From Verrucomicrobiota bacterium (lineage in GTDB: Bacteria; Verrucomicrobiota; Verrucomicrobiia; Opitutales; Opitutaceae), in assembly GCA_023443455.1 (NCBI GenBank), contig JAEZUE010000008.1:1-16770 (forward strand): 16,770 nt of DNA. The letters run 5' to 3'. Below, one piece after another: positions 1 through 6,351 of the stretch; the stretch's first letter is position 1; every line of letters starts with the position of its first letter. The notes under the pieces are model-generated. The model was given only the letters and a program-made list of their open reading frames with translations, searched no databases and had not been told where the DNA came from. A program made the translations under genes and the position numbers.

Positions 1-28
1 CCGCGGCTCGGCGGGGACGCCTCGCCCT
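1..28. repeat. REP-like element, copy A1
   Basis: A 28-base unit that recurs at 1873-1900 with 27 of 28 bases identical. Within it, GGCTCGGCG and CGCCTCGCC form an imperfect inverted repeat (seven of nine pairs, two central mismatches), so it can fold as a short hairpin. It touches the stop codon of the neighbouring minus-strand gene, a position typical of REP-like intergenic elements. The left end may be cut by the window edge. No transposase is visible nearby, so how it spread is unknown. Confidence 0.6.
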
Positions 29-479
29 ACCGCGGTTGTTTTTGCTGTTCACGTTTTGCATTCGACGTTTCCGGCCAACCGGCCCGGAGCAGCACGAGCT
101 GGATGCCGGCGAACGCAAAGTCCGCCAGCGGCACGCTGAGCCAGCCGGTGCCGAGCCGGTCGAGCGCGATCTGCGCGAGGCAGAACGATCCGGCGGCGAG
201 GCGGAAGAGAATCGTCACGCGCCAGATCGAGCGCAGGAATTCCGTGTCGCCACGTTTCCACCACCGCAGCAGCGCCCAGAGGTAGCTCCAGCCCACCGCG
301 CCGACGAAGGCGCCGACGAACGAGATGAACAACAGGTCCTGCCCGAACTCGGCCTCGGCGCCCATCGCGGCCAGCGCCGAGGCGGGCGCGAGAACCAGCC
401 AAGGGCCGGTGACGGCATCCATGCCGCCGGCGACGGCGGTGTAGGCGGCGGAAAGTTGGCGGCGGCGTGCGGGTGTCAT
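27..479 (-). CDS. Small four-helix membrane protein, uncharacterised
   Basis: A 150-aa hydrophobic protein that I do not recognise. Four likely membrane segments are visible: about residues 19-36, 46-70 (including FISFVGAFVGAVGW), 88-107 (ILFRLAAGSFCLAQIAL) and 113-133. The C-terminus is polar and charged and would lie outside the membrane. The start is set by an ATGA overlap: its ATG (477-479) shares bases with the TGA stop (476-478) of the upstream oxidase-like gene. Translational coupling is therefore likely, and it is the last gene of the minus-strand operon. Strict coupling to the oxidase-like gene suggests an accessory or small subunit for that protein, but this is inference from position only. 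A repeat element begins at its stop codon. An in-frame extension far upstream exists but runs across the neighbouring gene and is not credible. Confidence 0.75.
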   Translation of the reverse strand: MTPARRRQLSAAYTAVAGGMDAVTGPWLVLAPASALAAMGAEAEFGQDLLFISFVGAFVGAVGWSYLWALLRWWKRGDTEFLRSIWRVTILFRLAAGSFCLAQIALDRLGTGWLSVPLADFAFAGIQLVLLRAGWPETSNAKREQQKQPR

Positions 480-1945
480 GGCGTGAGGTTGGGCGCAGCG
501 GCCGGGCGGCGCCACTGTGCAATGAGCCACCAGATGCTGGAGACGGTCATGGCGGTGCCCGCGGCGAGCCGGACCGCGTAGACGAGGCGGGCGGTTTCCG
601 TGCCGCCGAGCACGAGCCAGGGGTTCGCGCCCTCGAACCAGCCGAGCGCGAGCAGCACGGTGACGTGGAGCGTGGTGGCTAGTTGCCAGAGCCAGAACGC
701 GCGGCGGTCGCCGAGGGCGGTCGCCACGCGCGTCGACACGCCGAGTTGGAGGAGGAAGACCATGCCGATGCTCGTGACGAGGCCGGCCATCGCGAGGTGC
801 GCGTGGGCGACGAGGCCGTTGGTGAACTTGAGGCGTTCCGAAAATCCCGGAAGAAAAGTCACCCAGCCGTCGGCGACGAGGAAGGCGCCCCAGGCGAGCG
901 AGGCGACGAGCCAGCGGTGCGACTCGGTTTTCCACGCGAAGCGGCGCCAGTCGCGGGCGAGCAGCGGCGGCGCGAGGAAGAGCAACGCCAGTGCCGCGAT
1001 CTGATCGGGGCCGTGGTGCGAGGCGTGGCCGTGGTCGACAAAGGCGAATACGACGAAGGCGCCGCCGAGCGCCGGTCCGGTCAGCCGTGAGCGACGCCTG
1101 CCGGGCTTGAGCGGCAGTGCCACCATCCACGGCATCGCGGCATAGATCGCGATGAGGCCGAGCGTCGATCCGTAGAGGCTCACGCCGGTCGCACCGCCGC
1201 TGTCGGGATTGACCGGTGGGAACGTGTGCGGGTCGGCCGAGTAGTGCATCACGATCGGTACGAAGAGCAGGGCGAGAAGGAGGGCGAAGCGGACGAGCGA
1301 CGAGCGACGAGAGTCGAGTGGGAGATTTGGTCTGTGGTGGCTCGCCGCGAGTCGCGCAAACGCGTGGTGGGCGAGCACGGCCCAGAGTACGCACAGCGCG
1401 AGTGGGAAGGCGATGCGCGCGGGGCCGCTCCAGTCGAGGAAGAGCTTGCCGCTGGCCTCGCCGCGCAACCACGAGACCGCGCCGAAGAGCAGCGCCGCGC
1501 TCCAGGCGCCGAGGGCGAGCAGGGTGTGGCGGTTGGCGAGCGGGCCCGGGGTGAGATAGGCGCGCAGCAACAGGCCGACCAACGGGAGGGCGCACCAGCC
1601 GTAGAGTTGGGCGTTGTGGTGGACCGGCATCCAACGGCCGTAGGTCAGCGGCGCGAGGATGTCGTTAAGATTTGGCCACAGAAGCAGCGTGGCGAGCAGG
1701 ATGCCCACAAGATTGGCCGCAACCAGCCAACCGATACTGAAACGGGCGACGAGATCGGGAAGGCTGAGGAGGAAAACAGGAGACTGGAGAGCGGAAACGC
1801 GGTCGAGAGCGTGGGCGGGCGAAAAGGTGTTTTCCGAATGGAGCGGAAGGCACGGCGAGCCCTCCGGGTGAGCCGCGGCTCGGCGGGGGCGCCTCGCCCT
1901 GCCGGACTGCCCGCGTCTCGCGCGGAGACTGTCGGTCGTTTCCAT
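476..1945 (-). CDS. Divergent heme-copper oxidase subunit I-like membrane protein
   Basis: A 489-aa protein with about twelve hydrophobic segments, resembling the catalytic subunit of cbb3-type oxidases and NO reductases. Visible landmarks: a heme-ligand-like MPVHHNAQLYGW (H109/H110) after the first helix; a His-rich stretch DHGHASHHGPDQ (H305, H307, H310, H311) where family members carry the helix-VII His pair that binds CuB; and AHAHLAMAG (H381, H383), the helix-X HxH that ligates the two hemes. The helix-VI His (GHNAV in CcoN) is not seen: the corresponding stretch reads GATGVSLYGSTLG. It may therefore bind hemes without a normal CuB site; this rests on my alignment by eye. There is no CcoO, CcoP or CcoG partner. 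The start is 3 nt after the ATPase gene stop and the end overlaps the next gene by 4 nt. The first ~40 residues are Arg-rich because a repeat unit lies inside the coding region. Confidence 0.75.
   Translation of the reverse strand: METTDSLRARRGQSGRARRPRRAAAHPEGSPCLPLHSENTFSPAHALDRVSALQSPVFLLSLPDLVARFSIGWLVAANLVGILLATLLLWPNLNDILAPLTYGRWMPVHHNAQLYGWCALPLVGLLLRAYLTPGPLANRHTLLALGAWSAALLFGAVSWLRGEASGKLFLDWSGPARIAFPLALCVLWAVLAHHAFARLAASHHRPNLPLDSRRSSLVRFALLLALLFVPIVMHYSADPHTFPPVNPDSGGATGVSLYGSTLGLIAIYAAMPWMVALPLKPGRRRSRLTGPALGGAFVVFAFVDHGHASHHGPDQIAALALLFLAPPLLARDWRRFAWKTESHRWLVASLAWGAFLVADGWVTFLPGFSERLKFTNGLVAHAHLAMAGLVTSIGMVFLLQLGVSTRVATALGDRRAFWLWQLATTLHVTVLLALGWFEGANPWLVLGGTETARLVYAVRLAAGTAMTVSSIWWLIAQWRRPAAAPNLTP
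1873..1900. repeat. REP-like element, copy A2, inside a coding region
   Basis: The second copy of the unit at 1-28, differing at one base. Read on the minus strand it encodes the Arg/Ala-rich part (RARRPRRAAA) of the N-terminal extension of the oxidase-like protein. I found no in-frame ATG, GTG or TTG between this repeat and the first membrane helix, so the repeat appears to be translated. Confidence 0.6.
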
Positions 1946-1948
1946 TGT

Positions 1949-2638
1949 TCAGGGGCGCAGCACGCGGCCGTGGGTCACGCGCAGGATGCGGTCGCAGGCC
2001 TCGGCGAAGCGTCGCTCGTGGGTGGCGACCAGCAGCGCGGCGCCTTCGCGGCGCACGAGATCGCGCAGGAGATGGAAGACCTTGGTCGCGGTGTCCTCGT
2101 CGAGCGAACCGGTGGGCTCGTCGGCGAGGATGACCGCGGGCCGGTTCATCAGTGCCCGGCAAATGGCGACGCGTTGGCGTTCGCCGCCGGAGAGGTCCTG
2201 CACGCGGTGGCCGCGGCGGTGGGCGATGCCGACGGCCTCCGTGAGCTCGTCGATGCGCGCGGCGGTGTCGCCGGCCGGTCGGCCCGCGGCGAGGGCGGGC
2301 AGGGCGCAGTTTTCCGCGACGGTGAGGTCGGGGATGAGGTTGTGCAGCTGGAAGACGAAGCCGAGGTGGTGGCGCCGCAGGCGCACGCGTTCGGCTTCGC
2401 CGTCGACGGGGCGGCCGAGCACCCGCACGGTCCCGCGGTCGGGCCGGTCGAGTCCGCCGACGAGGTGGAGCAGGGTGCTCTTGCCGCTGCCGGAAGGGCC
2501 CCAGAGTGCGACCATTTCGCCCGGGGCGACGGTGACGTCGGCGCCCTCGAGCACGGAGACGCGGCCGTGGTCGAAGGCCTTCCAGACGCCGGCGACCTCG
2601 ACGGCGGGGCCGGAGGTGTTGGAATCGTGGTTACTCAT
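1949..2638 (-). CDS. ABC transporter ATP-binding protein, LolD/MacB type
   Basis: A 229-aa cytoplasmic ATPase that would power the FtsX-type permease encoded just upstream in the same operon. All functional motifs are intact: Walker A GPSGSGKST (residues 47-55), Q-loop Q97, signature LSGGERQ (149-155), Walker B VILADE (169-174) with the catalytic Glu at 174, and the switch His in VATHE (207). Length and motif spacing fit the LolD/MacB/FtsE group, which moves lipoproteins, peptides or other substrates out of the inner membrane by a mechanotransmission mechanism rather than importing nutrients. Substrate cannot be read from the ATPase. A 132-bp gap with a hairpin separates it from the permease gene. 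The oxidase-like gene starts 3 nt after its stop. Confidence 0.92.
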   Translation of the reverse strand: MSNHDSNTSGPAVEVAGVWKAFDHGRVSVLEGADVTVAPGEMVALWGPSGSGKSTLLHLVGGLDRPDRGTVRVLGRPVDGEAERVRLRRHHLGFVFQLHNLIPDLTVAENCALPALAAGRPAGDTAARIDELTEAVGIAHRRGHRVQDLSGGERQRVAICRALMNRPAVILADEPTGSLDEDTATKVFHLLRDLVRREGAALLVATHERRFAEACDRILRVTHGRVLRP

Positions 2639-2770
2639 TGGCCGGACAGGGCGTGGCGCTGGCCTCCGGGCCGGCGGTTTCGGGTGGTGTCGGGGAGCGG
2701 GCGAAATCGGGGGGCGCAGGCAGGGACGCCTGCGCCACGGTCGGGCGAGCCGGACAGGGTGTGTGTGGCG
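2639..2770. other. Intra-operon gap with duplicated 15-mer and hairpin
   Basis: This 132-bp gap separates the permease and ATPase genes of an otherwise tightly packed operon. A 15-base unit, GCCGGACAGGGCGTG, occurs at 2641-2655 and again with one change (C to T) at 2749-2763. Between the copies sits the perfect hairpin at 2713-2736. The arrangement could be a small repeat insertion, or a processing or stability element that sets different ATPase and permease levels. I see no gene in it. Confidence 0.5.
2713..2736. repeat. REP-like perfect hairpin
   Basis: Arms GGCGCAGGC (2713-2721) and GCCTGCGCC (2728-2736) are perfectly complementary over 9 bp with loop AGGGAC. No T tract follows on either strand, so it is not an intrinsic terminator. 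It shares the central GGGACGCCT with copy A1 of the REP-like unit, which suggests a related family. Within the operon transcript it could slow mRNA decay or cause partial attenuation. Confidence 0.65.
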
Positions 2771-3880
2771 TCATTCATAGCGGAGGGCCTCGGCGGGTTC
2801 GATGCGGGTGGCGAAGGCGGCCGGGTAGAGCGCGCCGGCCAGCGCGGTGAGCAGCGCGGTGCCGACGATGCCGGCGAGCACGAGCGGGTTCACGACCGCC
2901 TGCACGTAACCGTGGAGTTGGGGCACCTGTTGGATCGCCGCGAGCACGGCGAAGCCGAGGGCGAGCCCGACGGCGCAGCCGGCCACGGCCATCGCCAGCG
3001 CCTCGATCACGATCAGGCGGGCGACCTGCAGCTTCGAGAAGCCGCAGACGCGGAGGATGGCGATTTCGCGGATACGGGTGAAGACGGACATGAGCATGGT
3101 GTTGGCGACGCCGAGACCGCCGAGCAGGAAGGCGCAGATGCCCACGGCCCAGCCGGTGAGCTTGAGGATGCGGAACTGCGAATAGCCCTGGGCGAACTCG
3201 CGGTTCTCCAGCGCGATGAGCTTCGGGTAACGGCGGGCGATCTCGGCCTTGAAGACCGCGGCGCCGGTGGTGTCGGCGAGTTTCACCGCGATGATCGAGC
3301 AGAGCCCCTCGCGGTGGAAGAACTCCTGCGCGGTGGCCAGCGGGAGGAAGACGCCGCCGTCCTCGAAGCCGTTGGCCGTGCGCACGATGCCGGCGACGCG
3401 GAAGGTGGTGTGGCCGAGCGGGAGCGGATCGCCGAGGGAGACCTCGAGGAAGGCCGCGGCGCGTTCGCCGAGCACGGCGCCGCCGGTCGCGCCGAAGCCG
3501 GCGGCGTCACCGGAAATCCAGGTCGCTCCGGTCAGACGGGGGTTGTCGTTTTCCACGCCGAAGCAGGTGATGATCGGGTGGCCGGGGGCGGAGACGATGC
3601 CGAAGAGCACGGGGTTGGCCGCGGCCACGTCGGGCAGGGTGCGGATCTCGGCGGCGGCCGCGGTGGGCACGCTGCTGAAGAACAGATCGGAGACGTCGCG
3701 CTCGAAGACGAGCACCTGCGAATCCGTGTCGAGGATGCGCTCGAACATGCCGATGGCGCCGAGCACGATCGAGAGGATCGTGAGCATGGCCGCGCAGCCG
3801 AAGGCGATGCCGGCCACACCGATGCCGGTGCGCACCCAGTGGCGGCGGAGGTTGACGCGGATGAGCGCGGAGAAGGTCAT
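2771..3880 (-). CDS. FtsX/MacB-type ABC transporter permease
   Basis: A 369-aa inner-membrane permease with the MacB/LolC-like layout. It has one N-terminal membrane helix (about 12-35), then a large periplasmic region (about 40-235, MacB-PCD-like), then three C-terminal helices within about 245-365. The segment ANTMLMSVFTRIREIAILR is the characteristic FtsX motif with the coupling helix that docks on the ATPase; the protein ends in the usual EPAEALRYE. It should pair with the LolD-type ATPase encoded downstream. The gene starts 32 nt after the polyprenyl synthase-like gene. The ATG at 3880 is chosen because the typical MTFSALIRVNLRRHWVRT opening follows immediately; the in-frame sequence further upstream is low-complexity and overlaps another gene. 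Whether it exports a lipid, peptide or lipoprotein is unknown, although the neighbours favour a hydrophobic substrate. Confidence 0.9.
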   Translation of the reverse strand: MTFSALIRVNLRRHWVRTGIGVAGIAFGCAAMLTILSIVLGAIGMFERILDTDSQVLVFERDVSDLFFSSVPTAAAAEIRTLPDVAAANPVLFGIVSAPGHPIITCFGVENDNPRLTGATWISGDAAGFGATGGAVLGERAAAFLEVSLGDPLPLGHTTFRVAGIVRTANGFEDGGVFLPLATAQEFFHREGLCSIIAVKLADTTGAAVFKAEIARRYPKLIALENREFAQGYSQFRILKLTGWAVGICAFLLGGLGVANTMLMSVFTRIREIAILRVCGFSKLQVARLIVIEALAMAVAGCAVGLALGFAVLAAIQQVPQLHGYVQAVVNPLVLAGIVGTALLTALAGALYPAAFATRIEPAEALRYE

Positions 3881-3912
3881 GGACGAAGTGCGAGGGACGG
3901 TGGGGCGGAGGT

Positions 3913-4821
3913 TCAGAGCGGGTCCAACGCGGCGGAGAGCTGGCGGTGGAAGAGCTGGAGCACCGCCCAGAAGCGGCCGACGGCGACGAGGTCGCCGATG
4001 GTGCCCGACGCGAGGCGCTCGAGGCGGCGCAGGCGGTGCACGGCGTCGTCGAGGCCGGTGGCGAGCCCGAGATTCGGGCGACCGAGGGTGGCGTCGCGCC
4101 GGTCGGTCTTGGATGCTCCGGTTGCCGCGGCGAGGCGCAGGTCGCGCAGGTCGTCGAGGCCCTGGTAAAGGAGGCCCCAATACACGGCGAGGCGGCGGAG
4201 GCGGCGCAGCTCGAAGGGCGACGAGCCGCCGGCGATGGCGGGCAGCTCGAGCGCGAGCCGGAGCATCGCGGTGGTCTTGCCCACCGCCGCCCGACCGACG
4301 GCCCGCGGGGAGCACGGGCCGTCGGCGAACGCCAGGTCGAGCGCCTGGCCGCCGAGCAGTCCGGCGGTGCCCAGGCACACGTCGAGCGTATTGGTGGTTT
4401 CATTGCGCAGGTGGAACGGCAGCGCAGCCGTGGCCTCGGCTACGAGGGCGTAGCCGCGATTGATGAGGGCGAGCGCGCCGAGGATGGCGGGCGCCTCGCC
4501 GTGGAGAACGTGGGCGCAGGGGCGGCCGCGGCGGGTGGTGGCGTCGTCCATGCAGGGCAGGTCGTCGAGCAACAGCGAGGCGCTGTGGTAGTATTCGACC
4601 GCCGTGGCGAGTTGGCCGGCCGTGGCGTCGTCCAGGTTTTGGGCACGGCCGAGGGCGAGCACGAGACGCAGGCGGAACAGCGAGCCCGGGTGGGCGAGGG
4701 TCTCCTCGAGCACGCCGCGCAGGCGCGGTTCGACGCCGGCGAGGGCCGGGGTGTGCATCCGGAGCAGTTCGGCGGTGGCGACGGATGGAGGTTCGGCTGC
4801 GGCGTGGGCAAACGTCGGCAT
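3913..4821 (-). CDS. Polyprenyl diphosphate synthase family protein
   Basis: A 302-aa all-helical protein of the trans-isoprenyl diphosphate synthase family, which condenses IPP with allylic diphosphates to make C15-C20 or longer chains. The first Asp-rich motif is DDLPCMDD (86-93), followed by RRG (98-100). The second is DDLRD (223-227). GGQ (157-159) and KTT (182-184) match the family's conserved positions. Two departures stand out. The GGKRLRP-type IPP-binding segment near the N-terminus is replaced by HPGSLFRLRL. The usual GDAL after the first motif reads LGALAL. It is probably active on allylic diphosphates, but product length or substrate cannot be assigned. The gene sits 4 nt after the yceI-like gene with an AAGGAG ribosome-binding site, so the two are likely translated together. 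A role in making a quinone, carotenoid or other isoprenoid handled by the operon is inference. Confidence 0.85.
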   Translation of the reverse strand: MPTFAHAAAEPPSVATAELLRMHTPALAGVEPRLRGVLEETLAHPGSLFRLRLVLALGRAQNLDDATAGQLATAVEYYHSASLLLDDLPCMDDATTRRGRPCAHVLHGEAPAILGALALINRGYALVAEATAALPFHLRNETTNTLDVCLGTAGLLGGQALDLAFADGPCSPRAVGRAAVGKTTAMLRLALELPAIAGGSSPFELRRLRRLAVYWGLLYQGLDDLRDLRLAAATGASKTDRRDATLGRPNLGLATGLDDAVHRLRRLERLASGTIGDLVAVGRFWAVLQLFHRQLSAALDPL

Positions 4822-4825
4822 GGTG

Positions 4826-5380
4826 TCACTCCTTGGCGGTGGAGGCGGTGAGCGAGAAGCGGATCGCGACGACGGGGTCGACGGTGAGGAAGCCGAACTT
4901 GCGGATCTTGGGCAGGCCCCAGTCGCGGTGGTCGATCCGCGTTTCGCCGGAGAGAGACCAGCCGGCGGCGTCGCGGGCGATCTTCACGGGGAAGGCGATG
5001 TCGCGGGTTTCGCCGTTGAGGGAAAGCGAGCCGCTGGCGGTGTAGGTGTCCGGCCCGGAGGTGGGCTCGAGCTCGAGGAGCAGGAAGGCGCCGTCGGGGC
5101 TCCGGGCGGTGGCCCAGGCGAGCATCTCCCGGTCGCGGGCCTTGTCTCCAGTTTTCAGATCTGACCAGGCGAAACGCACCGAGGCCGCCGCGAGCGCGTC
5201 GCCCGCCGGGGTGGTCTCGAGGGCGACGTCGGCCTTGGCGAGACGGCCGGTGAAGCCGTGCATGGTTGCGCGGGCCTCGACTTCAATTCTTACAGACGCG
5301 GGGTCGACGGAAAGCGGGGCGGCGAAGGCGAAAACGGGCAGCGCGAGAAGCAGCGCGAGCGAGAGGCGGCGGAGGAGCAT
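4826..5380 (-). CDS. YceI-like secreted lipid-binding protein
   Basis: A 184-aa protein with a signal peptide (MLLRRLSLALLLALPVFAFA, cleavage probably after AFA) and a YceI-type beta-barrel. Family features visible are the opening VRIEVEARATMHGFTG, the mid-domain GSLSLNGETRDIAFPV, and the closing IDHRDWGLPKIRKFGF. YceI proteins are periplasmic, and structures of the family show a long isoprenoid or quinone-like chain held inside the barrel. That fits remarkably well with the polyprenyl synthase-like gene 4 nt downstream. The start at 5380 is preferred to an ATG 33 nt further upstream because it puts the signal peptide at the N-terminus. As the first gene of the minus-strand run it probably follows the operon promoter in 5381-5490. 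Function as a carrier or scavenger of the operon's isoprenoid is inference. Confidence 0.87.
   Translation of the reverse strand: MLLRRLSLALLLALPVFAFAAPLSVDPASVRIEVEARATMHGFTGRLAKADVALETTPAGDALAAASVRFAWSDLKTGDKARDREMLAWATARSPDGAFLLLELEPTSGPDTYTASGSLSLNGETRDIAFPVKIARDAAGWSLSGETRIDHRDWGLPKIRKFGFLTVDPVVAIRFSLTASTAKE
4829..4834 (-). promoter_or_regulatory. Shine-Dalgarno site for the polyprenyl synthase gene
   Basis: On the minus strand this reads AAGGAG, 7 nt before the ATG at 4821. It lies within the last codons of the yceI-like gene, which supports both the chosen start and translational coupling. It is one of very few clear ribosome-binding sites in the window. Confidence 0.7.
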
Positions 5381-5383
5381 GGC

Positions 5384-5400
5384 GCCGGTTGTACACCGGC
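5384..5400. promoter_or_regulatory. Inverted repeat abutting the yceI-like start codon
   Basis: GCCGGT (5384-5389) and ACCGGC (5395-5400) pair perfectly around TGTAC. The element ends 3 nt before the ATG of the first operon gene, exactly where a ribosome-binding site would be, and no Shine-Dalgarno is visible. It could be an operator or an RNA hairpin that controls translation. A second short inverted repeat, ATGAAT/ATTCAT with a 4-nt spacer, lies at 5426-5441. Confidence 0.35.
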
Positions 5401-5455
5401 CAGATGAACTCAAGATGAAGCCTGCATGAATTCGGATTCATCCGAGCGCCGGCGC

Positions 5456-5483
5456 GGGCGGGTCGCCGTGGGGGCGGGTCGCC
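5456..5483. repeat. Short direct repeat, GGGCGGGTCGCC twice
   Basis: The 12-mer GGGCGGGTCGCC occurs at 5456-5467 and 5472-5483 in the space between the yceI-like promoter region and the stop of the next minus-strand gene. It resembles the other GC-rich REP-like units in the window but does not form a long hairpin. Function unknown. Confidence 0.4.
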
Positions 5484-5490
5484 CTGTTGC

Positions 5491-6186
5491 CTAGCCGAAC
5501 AGTGCCGCCAGTCCCGGTCGCAGGGCGAAGGCCTCGCGCACGGCGGCGAAGCCGTCGAGCAGCTGCGCGGGCGAGCCGCCGCTCGGGAAGACGAGGTCGA
5601 GGGTGGCGCCGGTGCAACGCACGGTGGCCTCGACGCCGGGCACGGTGAGGGTGCATTCGCCGCAGTCCGAAGGGTAGGCGACCGCGAGGCCGTCGGCCGT
5701 GTCGAGGGCTTCGGCGGCATCGATCACCGCCTCGACGCTCACGCCTTTGCGCAAAGCGAAGGCGAGTTCGGTGAAGACGCCGGAGAAGACGGCGTCGAAC
5801 TCCGGTCGCCGCACGACGGCCGCCTGCCGCAGGCTGTGGAGTGTGTGGGAAATCCGGTAACGGTCGGGTTCGGCGTCCTCGAGCGCGTAGGCGATCTCGA
5901 AGGTGAAATCCTTCGCGCCGAGCACGGCGACGGGGCTGGAGACGGAGAGGGAGATCTCGCGGCGCTTGTAGCCGAGGGCGGCGCGGGTGCGTTGGAAGAA
6001 GTCCTCGGCCTGTTCCTCGAGTTCGCCGGCGCAGAGTTTGGCGAGGAAGGCGTTGGTGGTCGCGGTGGCGGCGGTCGGGAGCGTGTGGCGGCCTTTCTGG
6101 AATCCGCGCAATGTCTTCACTGCCCCACCCCCGAAGCCGGCGAAGCCCAGGCTGGCGACGATGGAGGAGGGGATTTCGGCCGGCAT
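5491..6186 (-). CDS. Uncharacterised conserved-looking protein, 231 aa
   Basis: I do not recognise this protein. It has no signal peptide, no clear membrane segment and no catalytic motif that I can name. Residues 1-60 are Gly/Ala-rich with GFAGFGGGAVKTLRGFQKG; a charged helical stretch (ELEEQAEDFFQRTRAALGYKRREI) leads into a beta-rich region with AKDFTFEIAYALED and RYRISHTLHSLR; the C-terminal third contains CGECTLTVPGVEATVRC with three Cys residues. The composition is like normal coding DNA for the genome. The ATG at 6186 is chosen because the in-frame sequence upstream is Pro/Arg-rich and overlaps the divergently transcribed ATP-grasp gene. It shares a 165-bp divergent intergenic region with that gene. 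Confidence 0.75.
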   Translation of the reverse strand: MPAEIPSSIVASLGFAGFGGGAVKTLRGFQKGRHTLPTAATATTNAFLAKLCAGELEEQAEDFFQRTRAALGYKRREISLSVSSPVAVLGAKDFTFEIAYALEDAEPDRYRISHTLHSLRQAAVVRRPEFDAVFSGVFTELAFALRKGVSVEAVIDAAEALDTADGLAVAYPSDCGECTLTVPGVEATVRCTGATLDLVFPSGGSPAQLLDGFAAVREAFALRPGLAALFG

Positions 6187-6351
6187 GGCGCGGAGCGAAA
6201 GGCGCCCGGCGGGTGCGCGCGAGCCGGAAACGTCGCCGGTGGGGTGGTCGCAGGCCGGAGCGGGCGGCATCGGCCCGAGGGCAGTTCCAGTGTTTCCCCT
6301 ACGGCGTGCGAATTGCGGCCGCCGTGGGGCGCGGGCAAACTCGCGGCCACC

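Noticed and set aside
480..1634. An N-terminal extension of the small membrane protein up to 1634
   Set aside because: The extension is Arg/Pro-rich and fully overlaps the oxidase-like gene in another frame. The ATGA overlap at 476-479 is a much better start.
1226..4168. A 980-codon open frame on the plus strand
   Set aside because: It lies opposite the ATPase, permease and oxidase-like genes. Its translation is Gly/Ala/Glu/Arg/His-rich without domains and is explained by the codon bias of the real genes.
5381..5413. A longer start for the YceI-like protein at 5413
   Set aside because: It would place 11 polar residues before the signal peptide; the internal ATG at 5380 gives a normal signal sequence.
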